A DNA stretch of 64,000 nt, taken from Candidatus Leptovillus gracilis. GTDB taxonomy: Bacteria > Chloroflexota > Anaerolineae > Promineifilales > Promineifilaceae. A program made the position numbers and the translations under genes. The stretch covers positions 1 through 64,000 of the forward strand of contig JADJXA010000011.1 in NCBI GenBank assembly GCA_016716065.1, written 5' to 3'. Under the pieces are notes generated by a model. The model searched no databases. It saw only the letters and a program-made list of their open reading frames with translations, and had not been told where the DNA came from. Below are positions 15,987 through 23,231 of this stretch, piece after piece. How positions within the stretch are numbered: the stretch's first letter is position 1; every line of letters starts with the position of its first letter.

Positions 15987-18446
15987 CTACATCACAATAT
16001 TCACCAACCGCCCCTTCACCACAATCACCTGACGCGGCGATTTCCCCTCCAGGTAACGCTGCACATTCTCCGCCGCCAGCGCCGCCACCTTGATTTCCTC
16101 GTCGGGCGTCCCGGCGGGAACCGTCACCCGGTCGCGCACTTTGCCGTTCACCTGCACCGCGATGGTTATCTCTTCTTCTCTGGCGATGTCCTCGTCCCAA
16201 ATGGGCCAGGGCTGTTGGTGGATGCTGTATGCCCCGCCGCGCTGCGCCCACAGCTCTTCGGTGATGTGCGGCGCAATGGGGGCCAGCAGCAGCAGCAGAT
16301 TCTCGATGGCTTCGTTCCAGGCAACGGCCGTCACATGTTGGTGGCGTTGGGCTTCACCCAACAGATTGCGCAGTTCCATCAGGGCGGCAACGGCCGTGTT
16401 GAACGAAAAGCTCGCCATATCCTGTGTCACCTTGCGGATGGTCTGGTGGGTCTTGCGGCGCAGCCCCTTGGCTGCCGCCTCATCCACCTGGCCCGCCTGA
16501 TAGGCGTGTATGCCCACCGACCACACATCATTCAATAAACGCTGCGGGCCGCGAATGCCATCGTAATTCCAGGGGCCGCCCTGGTCCCATTTGGTGAAGA
16601 ACATCAAATAGGCGCGCACCGTATCCGCGCCATATTTTTGCACCAGATTGTCCGGGGCCACCACATTGCCGCGCGACTTCGACATCTTCTCGTTGTCTTC
16701 GCCCAGCACCATGCCCTGATTGTGCAGCGCCAGCATCGGCTCATCGAAGGCCACCAGCCCCATCTCGCGCATCGCCTTGGTGAAAAAACGGGTGTAGATC
16801 AGGTGCATGGTGGCGTGTTCAATGCCGCCGGTGTATTGGTCCACCGGCAGCCAATACGCTCCTTCGTCCGGGTCAAATGGTCCGTCGTCATAATCGGGAC
16901 TCAGATAACGGTATTGATACCACGAGGAACACATAAAGGTGTCCATGGTATCCGTCTCGCGCAGGGCCGGTCCGCCACAGGTGGGGCAGGTGGTATGGAT
17001 GAACGACTCGTGGAATTTCAGCGGGCTTTCGCCGGTGGGCATAAACTCAACGTCTTCCGGCAGCATCACTGGCAGTTCTTCGTCGGGCACGGGCACAGCG
17101 CCGCAGTTGGCGCAGTAGACCACCGGGATGGGCGCGCCCCAATAGCGCTGGCGGCTGATCAGCCAGTCACGCAGGCGGTAGTTGATGGCTTCGTCGCCGG
17201 CGTTGTGGGCCGTCAGCCAATCAATGGCGGCGGCGATGGAGGGATTTTTGCGACCTTTGTCATCGGTAACGGCCGTGCCATTAATTGCCGCACTGTTCAC
17301 CATCACACCGGGGCCGATATAAGCGGCCGTCATCTCGTCGGCATTCAATTCGCCTGTCTCCGGGGCAATCACCGGGATGATGGGCAGGCCAAAGGTACGC
17401 GCAAACTCAAAGTCGCGCTGGTCGTGGGCCGGCACAGCCATAATCGCGCCAAAGCCATAGCCCATCAACACATAATCGGCCACCCAAATGGGGATGCGCT
17501 GCTCGTTGACCGGGTTGACGGCATACGCACCGGTGAAGACGCCGGTCTTGTCCCGGTCGGCCGCTTCGCGGTCTATATCTGTCAGGCGCTGCGCCTGTTC
17601 GCGGTAGGCGCGCACGGCGGCGGCCTGTGTTGGCGCGGTGATTTTATCCACCAGGGGATGCTCCGGGGCCATCACCATGAAGGTTGCCCCCCACAAAGTG
17701 TCCGGCCGGGTGGTGAAGATGGGCATCTCGTCACCAAATTCCGTCTTGAAGACGACGTTGGCCCCTTCAGAACGGCCGATCCAGTTGGTTTGCATCACCT
17801 TCACCCGCTCCGGCCACTCTATGCCGCTGAAGTCCAACAACTCTTCGGCGTAATCGGTGGTCTTAAAGAACCACTGCTCTAGCTCTTTTTTAATGACCGG
17901 TGTACCGCACCGCTCGCAGTGGCGGTCGTCGCCCCACACCTGTTCGCGGGCCAGGGTGGTATTGCAGTGGGGACAAAAATCTACGGCTGCTTTTTCGCGG
18001 TAAGCCAGCCCCAACTCAATGAGCTTTTTGAAGAACCACTGGGTCCATTTGTAATATTTAGGGTCGGCGGAGACCGCTTCGCGCTCCCAGTCGAACATGG
18101 CCCCCATGCTGCGCAGTTGGCCGCGCATCCGCTCGATGTTGGCGTAAGTCCATTTTTGCGGATGGACGTTGTTTTTGATGGCGGCGTTTTCGGCCGGCAG
18201 GCCGAAGGCGTCGAAGCCCATCGGGAACAGCACGTTGTACCCCTTCATGCGCATGAAACGGGCGCGGGCGTCGCTGGGCGTCATGGCATACCAGTGGCCG
18301 ATGTGCAAATCGCCCGATGGATAAGGCAGCATGGTCAGGGCGTAATGCTTTGGTTTGCTTTTGTCCACCACCTGCCGGTACAGGCCCGTCTCTTGCCACT
18401 TTGCCTGCCATTTGGGTTCCAATTCTTGCGGGTTGTAGCTGCTCAT
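15987..18446 (-). CDS. leuS: Leucyl-tRNA synthetase
   Basis: Class I synthetase charging tRNA-Leu; 819 residues, usual for bacterial LeuS. The start at 18446 (MSSYNPQELEPKWQ) follows AGGAG. HIGH motif as PYPSGDLHIGHWY, CP1 editing domain in the middle with zinc-type cysteines (DFCPHCNT, CERCG), and KMSKS as EKMSKSRGN. C-terminal anticodon and extension domains end RLVNIVM. Upstream lie a T-box antiterminator sequence and a terminator hairpin, so expression should respond to uncharged tRNA. The longer open frame to 18695 reads through the tRNA gene and is not coding. Confidence 0.97.
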   Translation of the reverse strand: MSSYNPQELEPKWQAKWQETGLYRQVVDKSKPKHYALTMLPYPSGDLHIGHWYAMTPSDARARFMRMKGYNVLFPMGFDAFGLPAENAAIKNNVHPQKWTYANIERMRGQLRSMGAMFDWEREAVSADPKYYKWTQWFFKKLIELGLAYREKAAVDFCPHCNTTLAREQVWGDDRHCERCGTPVIKKELEQWFFKTTDYAEELLDFSGIEWPERVKVMQTNWIGRSEGANVVFKTEFGDEMPIFTTRPDTLWGATFMVMAPEHPLVDKITAPTQAAAVRAYREQAQRLTDIDREAADRDKTGVFTGAYAVNPVNEQRIPIWVADYVLMGYGFGAIMAVPAHDQRDFEFARTFGLPIIPVIAPETGELNADEMTAAYIGPGVMVNSAAINGTAVTDDKGRKNPSIAAAIDWLTAHNAGDEAINYRLRDWLISRQRYWGAPIPVVYCANCGAVPVPDEELPVMLPEDVEFMPTGESPLKFHESFIHTTCPTCGGPALRETDTMDTFMCSSWYQYRYLSPDYDDGPFDPDEGAYWLPVDQYTGGIEHATMHLIYTRFFTKAMREMGLVAFDEPMLALHNQGMVLGEDNEKMSKSRGNVVAPDNLVQKYGADTVRAYLMFFTKWDQGGPWNYDGIRGPQRLLNDVWSVGIHAYQAGQVDEAAAKGLRRKTHQTIRKVTQDMASFSFNTAVAALMELRNLLGEAQRHQHVTAVAWNEAIENLLLLLAPIAPHITEELWAQRGGAYSIHQQPWPIWDEDIAREEEITIAVQVNGKVRDRVTVPAGTPDEEIKVAALAAENVQRYLEGKSPRQVIVVKGRLVNIVM

Positions 18447-18500
18447 TGCCTCTCCTGAGAATTTTGGATTTTGGATTTCCACACGCCGAAATTCCAAATA

Positions 18501-18537
18501 AAAAGCTCCTTTTTCGTTCAGAGACGAAAAGGAGCTT
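18501..18537 (-). terminator. Leader terminator of leuS (T-box controlled)
   Basis: On the minus strand an arm AAGCTCCTTTTCGT pairs with ACGAAAAAGGAGCTT (one bulged A), followed by TTTTATTT. Placed directly after the T-box sequence and before leuS, as in transcriptional T-box switches. Confidence 0.85.
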
Positions 18538-18538
18538 C

Positions 18539-18552
18539 CGCGGTACCACTCT
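18539..18552 (-). promoter_or_regulatory. T-box sequence of the leuS leader
   Basis: On the minus strand AGAGTGGTACCGCG, a full match to the T-box consensus (TGGN bulge for the tRNA 3' end plus ACCGCG). TGGT fits a tRNA with discriminator A. No stem I or specifier loop is visible in its normal place: 18 bases upstream is the 3' end of a tRNA-Ala gene. Confidence 0.85.
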
Positions 18553-18570
18553 GATTGATGGAAAATTAAA

Positions 18571-18643
18571 TGGACCTGAAGGGGTTCGAACCCTTGACCT
18601 CCACAATGCCATTGTGGCGCTCTCCCAATTGAGCTACAGGCCC
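18571..18643 (-). tRNA. tRNA-Ala (anticodon GGC)
   Basis: Cloverleaf of 73 bases, CCA not encoded. Acceptor GGGCCTG/CAGGTCC includes G3-U70, the alanine identity pair. Anticodon stem CCACA/TGTGG with loop ATGGCAT gives anticodon GGC. T arm AAGGG-TTCGAAC-CCCTT. A possible promoter (TTGACG 18707-18712, 16 bases, TAAAAT 18685-18690, minus strand) lies upstream. The 3' end is only 18 bases from the leuS T-box. Confidence 0.95.
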
Positions 18644-18648
18644 TAAAT

Positions 18649-19017
18649 GATTTACAATTTGCGATTTCGGATTTACGATTGAGGATTTTACCCATAATTC
18701 CTAAATCGTCAATTCAGAAAACCGCAAATGGATTATCCATCCACTCTAGCACGTAACGGGTGCGACTCGGCAGGGGCTAATGTGCGTATTCGGTAATCCG
18801 TAGTAGTGTCCAGAAGCCAGTATTCAGTATTCAGTTTTCAGTGCGCGTTTTCCAGCGTTAACGCCGACTGAAAACTGGTCACTGGTCACTGGTAACTACT
18901 GCTTTCTTTCACCCCAGCAGCTCCCAGGCGAGTTCGGCGATTTGTTTGTTGCGCTTTCAGCCGGTGGCGCAACTCTCTACCGTTCACAATTGGCAATTGA
19001 CCATTCACAACTGCCTA
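18649..19017. repeat. Intergenic stretch of heptamer-period repeats between two tRNA genes
   Basis: Several separate blocks, each with a period of seven but different units: GATTTNC-like (18649-18690), TTCGGTA/ATCCGTA and CCAGTAT/TCAGTAT/TCAGTTT (18782-18844), ACTGGTC (18874-18901), TTCACAA/TTGGCAA (18983-19017). A possible gene-end relic lies inside at 18909-18956. Otherwise this ~460-base gap holds nothing recognisable. Confidence 0.7.
18909..18956 (-). pseudogene. Possible 3'-end relic of a lost gene
   Basis: Fifteen codons reading KRNKQIAELAWELLG followed by TGA look like the natural C-terminus of a protein, but upstream the frame is broken within a few bases. Too short to assign. Confidence 0.25.
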
Positions 19018-19070
19018 TTTCTCCACGCTTACTACTCCTGTTCACAGCTTTTGTGTATGTGGTTGTCAAG

Positions 19071-19102
19071 AAAAACCGGGTTTGTTGCTAAAACCCGGTT
19101 TA
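19071..19102 (-). terminator. Rho-independent terminator of tRNA-Ala(CGC)
   Basis: Minus strand arms AAACCGGGTTT and AAACCCGGTTT around a 7-base loop, followed by a T run. Confidence 0.85.
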
Positions 19103-19103
19103 A

Positions 19104-19176
19104 TGGACCTGAAGGGATTCGAACCCTTGGCCTCTACAGTGCGATTGTAGCGCTCTCCCAGCTGAGCTACAGGCCC
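19104..19176 (-). tRNA. tRNA-Ala (anticodon CGC)
   Basis: Cloverleaf of 73 bases nearly identical to the tRNA-Ala(GGC) in acceptor and D arm, with the G3-U70 pair. Anticodon stem CTACA/TGTAG, loop ATCGCAC, anticodon CGC. Followed by its own terminator. Confidence 0.95.
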
Positions 19177-19268
19177 TTAGGCGAGCGGTATGTTAGCCCA
19201 GGCTGGGCGAGTTGTCAAGCGGTGATTGCCTTGTAGAGTGGCGGAATACGGCCGTTTCCATCCAGTTC

Positions 19269-20630
19269 TTATGGCGTAGGCGAAGGGGCAATGGTGGCGG
19301 GGGGCACGGCCGTTTCCCTCGCCTCAGGCAGGCCAATCAGGTCGGCCCACAAAGCGTCTAGCGTGGCAAATATGGCGTTGTCCGGCAGGGTCGTCCATTG
19401 ACCATCCAGCAAGCCCGTTGGCCCACGCACCACCAACACCGTTTGTGGCGATGTGGCCGTCTGGCTGGTATTGAAGGTGCGCAAGCCGGGTTGCAGCAGG
19501 TTGCTTTTCACCAGTGTGGTCGTCAGGCTGATGGGGGATGTGGCCGTTAGTGTGCCGGTGAAGACGACCCCGGCCGTGTCCACGCCAATCAAAGCGCCAT
19601 CGGCCAACAGCGTCAGCCTGGCGCCATCGGCGCGGCGGTATTGCACCAGGGCGTCCAGCGGGAAGAGGCGGTCCGGTTGGGGCAGGGCGCTGGGTTCTAT
19701 TTTGGCCGCCAACCGCTCGTCCAACCACAGATACAAGGGCAGCAGTGTGTCTGGCAAGGCCAGTTCCGGGCAGGTGATCAACCCCTGCCAGGTTGTTTCG
19801 CCATAGGTTACGGCCAGTGTCTCCAATGGGCTGCCCAAACATTCGACGGTGTATTCACTTTGCCAACCGGCCGGCGATTGGTCGGTTAATCGCTCTAGTG
19901 GCAGGATGGGTGGGTTTTCCGGGGTGGGCGGGCTGATTTGCGGTTCGGTTGCCAGCCAGGTCCAGACACGGCCGTCACTTGTCAGGGCAATGGAATGGGT
20001 CGGGGCATAGGGCGAGGCCGAGCGGCGCAGTCCGACGATGGTATCGGGCGGGAAGTGGGGGCCTAAAGCGGCCGTCAGGTAGTTTTCAATGCTTGCCAAA
20101 AGGACGGAGTCTTGCAGCCAGCCTGCGCCGCTGAGTCCCTGGTTGGGCAGGCTGTATTCGACATAAACACAGGTATCGCAGCCTTCGGGCAGCGGCGCCA
20201 GGTCCATTTGCGGCAGGGCGCTGTTTAGCTCTAGCATGATGCCCGCCTGGTTGGTACGTTTGCGCGCTGCGCCAGTTGCCTCGTCCACGGTGATAATTTC
20301 GGCGGCGATGCTGCCCTGGAGCCGCCGGTCCAGGCCCAGGGCGGGGATCTGGTAGCGCAGTTCAACGGCCGTATCGCCAAAGGGGATGGGGGTATTGGGT
20401 ACGGCCGTTGGCCGGGCCGGCGGCGGGGTAATGGTTGGCAGCGGACCGGCGGTGGGCTGCGGCGTAAAGGTAGGTTGCAGCGTCACAGGTGGACGCGGCA
20501 ACAGCGCGCCCACCGCTTGTTCATTGGCATCCGGCGTAGCTGAATTGGCGCAGCCACTCAGCAGACCGGCGGCCAGCAGGAGCGCCAACCAGAATAACAT
20601 ACCGGGTTGTCTACGCATGGATTTCATCAT
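19269..20630 (-). CDS. Lipoprotein of unknown function
   Basis: The start ATGATG (20630/20627) overlaps the last codons of the GNAT gene upstream, which indicates translational coupling. Signal peptide with lipobox LLSGC, Thr/Pro-rich spacer, then about 370 residues of predicted mixed beta structure (VELRYQIPALGLDRRLQGSI, CDTCVYVEYSLP with a CxxC). A further Pro/Thr tail ends at the stop. I do not recognise a family. Probably exposed at the cell surface. Confidence 0.7.
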   Translation of the reverse strand: MMKSMRRQPGMLFWLALLLAAGLLSGCANSATPDANEQAVGALLPRPPVTLQPTFTPQPTAGPLPTITPPPARPTAVPNTPIPFGDTAVELRYQIPALGLDRRLQGSIAAEIITVDEATGAARKRTNQAGIMLELNSALPQMDLAPLPEGCDTCVYVEYSLPNQGLSGAGWLQDSVLLASIENYLTAALGPHFPPDTIVGLRRSASPYAPTHSIALTSDGRVWTWLATEPQISPPTPENPPILPLERLTDQSPAGWQSEYTVECLGSPLETLAVTYGETTWQGLITCPELALPDTLLPLYLWLDERLAAKIEPSALPQPDRLFPLDALVQYRRADGARLTLLADGALIGVDTAGVVFTGTLTATSPISLTTTLVKSNLLQPGLRTFNTSQTATSPQTVLVVRGPTGLLDGQWTTLPDNAIFATLDALWADLIGLPEARETAVPPATIAPSPTP

Positions 20631-21189
20631 CGGGAAACCTGACAAAAATCATTGAGTCGCGCAGTTCATGGGTGATGTGATTGCGCCGTTCGTGGCGCAG
20701 GGTGGCTTCGTGGACAAAGTTGGCGCGGCGGGCGACGGCGATGCTGCGGCTGTTCAGGGCGTCGCAGCGGATTTCTACCCGTTTGGCGCCAAGGGTGTGG
20801 ACGGCAAAATGGTAGACGGCCGTTACCGCTTCCGCAACATATCCCTGGCCGGTGTATGGTGTACTCAGCCAGTAGCCAATCTCAAATTTGGGCACGTCCC
20901 AATCAATGCGGTGCAGCCCGCTGCCGCCGATGATGGTGTTGGTCCCTTTCAACAGCAGCATCAGCCACAGGTCTTCGCGGGTCAAAAAGCGGGCGTAACC
21001 GCGCCGGACATTGGCCTCGCTAGCCTCAAGGGTCGGTTCTTCCATTGCCCAGGGCATCCACGGCCGTAATTCCGGCAAGGATTCACGCACGGCCGCGTTC
21101 AAAGATGGCCCGTCTCCAGGCAAAGGGCAGCGGATCAGCAGTCGCTCTGTCTCAAATTCATGGGGGAAGTCGCGTAAAACAGGTTCCAT
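20611..21189 (-). CDS. GNAT-family N-acetyltransferase (RimJ/RimL-like)
   Basis: Protein of 192 residues with the RimJ/RimL layout: ETERLLIRCPLPGDG near the start, FEIGYWLSTPYTGQGYVAEAV (acetyl-CoA loop Q/RxxGxG/A) around 105-125, and VEIRCDALNSRSIAVARRANF near 150. The family acetylates amino groups of ribosomal proteins, antibiotics or small molecules; substrate unknown. Overlaps the downstream lipoprotein gene by about 20 bases. Confidence 0.85.
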   Translation of the reverse strand: MEPVLRDFPHEFETERLLIRCPLPGDGPSLNAAVRESLPELRPWMPWAMEEPTLEASEANVRRGYARFLTREDLWLMLLLKGTNTIIGGSGLHRIDWDVPKFEIGYWLSTPYTGQGYVAEAVTAVYHFAVHTLGAKRVEIRCDALNSRSIAVARRANFVHEATLRHERRNHITHELRDSMIFVRFPDDEIHA

Positions 21190-21400
21190 ACCGGCAATTG
21201 TCCCCTAAATTGTCACCGCCGCCAATGATGAATACGGCCGTGGGGTAGAAGCGTATAATCATTCGCCCCACCTCATAAAGTCGCAAAGACCCCTTAAGCG
21301 AAATGGACAGTTTACGTCGTTAAACTTTGGCGCTGTGGCGGTGCGTCAATGCCATGTCGTCATGTATACCCTGGCAGGGAGCGTCATTAAGCGGTTGAAA

Positions 21401-23149
21401 ATGTCTGATTTCCCACTGTTCGCCAAAAAAGAGCCGGTGATGGTTGTGATTCTATGCACGCCACCGCTGTTTTTTCTGCTGCTCATCTTACTGCCGGCGC
21501 TCGATTCATTTCTCTGGATCAACATGCAGTTTGACCGGTATATCCATTATTACCTGACGGCTTTTTCTGGATTTGTCGCGTTAAACATCGCCCTTTATTC
21601 TAGCGGCGTTTTTGGGCAGCGCATACGGGCGCGGATGCAGTTTATCACCCTGGCGTTCAGCCTGATGGCCGGGCTGCTGCTGTTGAGTGGGTTGGCGACG
21701 CCGGGTGTGTTGTTTGCCGAAGCGGATGTTCAGGTTTCTCTCTGGTCTTTGTATCTCAGTTTACCGGTGGGGGCGCTGTTTTTTACGCTGGCGGCCATTC
21801 GTTGGTCGCCCCAGGCTGAGGCATGGCTGGCGCGCTGGCGATGGTGGTTGGTGACGGCCGTTTTTTTGTTGTTTGGCGGGTATGTCTGGCTGATTACGGC
21901 CGTTCCCCTTTCCTTCCTTTTCAACCTCCGCCTGGCTCGCATGGCCGGTTTGCTGCTGGCTGGTGTCACCATCGCCCTTTATCTCTGGTCGGCAGCGCGT
22001 ATCCGGGTAGATTTTGACGCCCGGTACACCTTTAGCCAACGGCTTGCCCTGACGCTGGCGCTGCTGGCCGAAGCCCAATTCTTCCTGTGGATCGGCCGGT
22101 CGGAGGCATTGAGCAGGCTGTTTTTTTACCCGGTTACGCTGTTGGCGCTTTTGGTGGCCGTGTGGGCCATTTTGTCTACGCTCAGAGATACAGAAGATTT
22201 GCAGGTTTCCCGTTATTTTGCCGCGGCCGGCAGTGTTTTGATCGTCGGTTTTTCCCTGTTAAGCGCAGAATTTATCATTCGGGTGTTTGATCTGGAATCA
22301 CACCGCCCGGTTGTCTTGTTTATGCTGCTGATGCAGGGCGTGTTGGGCTTTTTCATTCTTTATATTATTGTCGCCCATTTGGACCGGTTGGTGCATTGGC
22401 GTACAGATGAACTACAGCGCGAACAGCGGCTGCGCGCCGAATTGACACAAATGGTCATTCATGATCTGAAAAGCCCGCTGACGGTGATTCGCAGTGGCAT
22501 TGGCATGTTGTCTAAAGGGCATTTGGGCGCAATAACGGCGCGGCAGCAGCAAGTTTTGGTACGAGCCGATGAATCCAGCCAGCGTATTTTGCAGTTGATA
22601 GATAATTTGCTGGACGTGGAACGTTTGGAGGCTGGCGCGCTGCCGCTAAAACTGCGCCACATCGAGAGTACAGATTGGCTGTGCAACGCCCTGACCCATT
22701 GGGAGGTTGTTTCCGAAGCTCAGGGTAAAAATTTGCGCATCACCATCCCGGAGGACCTGCCGGCGCTGCGCGGTGACCGCGAATTATTGCAGCGGGTTCT
22801 GAACAATCTGCTGACCAATGCGCTCAATTATGCGACGTCGGTCGGCGTTGTGGAAGTCCGGGCCTACCCCGCAGAGAAGCAGCTTGTGGTGGAGGTAATT
22901 GATGATGGGCCAGGCGTGGCGGATGCCGATAAGTTGCGTATTTTTGATAAGTTTGCCCAGGTTGATGGCACGCAGCGGCGCGGGACAGGCTTGGGGCTGA
23001 CGTTTTGCAAGATGGTGGTGGAAGCCCATCAGGGCGGGCTGGCGGTGTCTGATAATCCAGACGGCGGCGCGATTTTCCGGCTGGCACTGCCCATTTGCGT
23101 GAATGGTACGGCAGAGGCGCTGGCCGACGAAACCACAATTAATTTCTGA
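21401..23149 (+). CDS. Membrane sensor histidine kinase
   Basis: N-terminal half has about eight to nine hydrophobic helices (residues ~15-330) without a recognisable ligand domain. Cytoplasmic kinase core follows: H box MVIHDLKSPLTVIRSG, N box NNLLTNALNYA, G1 DDGPGVAD and G2 GTGLGLTFCKMV. No receiver domain. No response regulator is adjacent, so this is an orphan kinase here. Start chosen at ATG 21401 (MSDFPLFAKK); in-frame ATG 21362 and GTG 21335 are also possible. It converges on the glycoside hydrolase gene. Confidence 0.85.
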   Translation: MSDFPLFAKKEPVMVVILCTPPLFFLLLILLPALDSFLWINMQFDRYIHYYLTAFSGFVALNIALYSSGVFGQRIRARMQFITLAFSLMAGLLLLSGLATPGVLFAEADVQVSLWSLYLSLPVGALFFTLAAIRWSPQAEAWLARWRWWLVTAVFLLFGGYVWLITAVPLSFLFNLRLARMAGLLLAGVTIALYLWSAARIRVDFDARYTFSQRLALTLALLAEAQFFLWIGRSEALSRLFFYPVTLLALLVAVWAILSTLRDTEDLQVSRYFAAAGSVLIVGFSLLSAEFIIRVFDLESHRPVVLFMLLMQGVLGFFILYIIVAHLDRLVHWRTDELQREQRLRAELTQMVIHDLKSPLTVIRSGIGMLSKGHLGAITARQQQVLVRADESSQRILQLIDNLLDVERLEAGALPLKLRHIESTDWLCNALTHWEVVSEAQGKNLRITIPEDLPALRGDRELLQRVLNNLLTNALNYATSVGVVEVRAYPAEKQLVVEVIDDGPGVADADKLRIFDKFAQVDGTQRRGTGLGLTFCKMVVEAHQGGLAVSDNPDGGAIFRLALPICVNGTAEALADETTINF

Positions 23150-23168
23150 GCTTTTGTGGTTGAACGGA

Positions 23169-23202
23169 AGATTGGACAAATCTCAGAAGATTTGTCCAAT
23201 CT
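23169..23202. repeat. 15-bp perfect inverted repeat between convergent genes
   Basis: AGATTGGACAAATCT and its complement around a 4-base loop. It lies between two converging stop codons and could end transcription both ways, though no T run follows. Confidence 0.6.
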
Positions 23203-23231
23203 AAACGTGTAAATTATTCAGATCTCGTTCC

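Noticed and set aside
16638..17882. Long plus-strand ORF opposite leuS
   Set aside because: Antisense shadow of a well-supported gene; no domain or ribosome site. The same holds for the long antisense frames over rpoC, the acidic protein and mmdA.
15987..18695. leuS frame open upstream to 18695
   Set aside because: The extra part reads through the T-box, terminator and tRNA-Ala gene; AGGAG and homology place the start at 18446.
18946..19236. Small ORF overlapping the second tRNA
   Set aside because: It is a translation of the complement of a tRNA gene, a frequent false gene.
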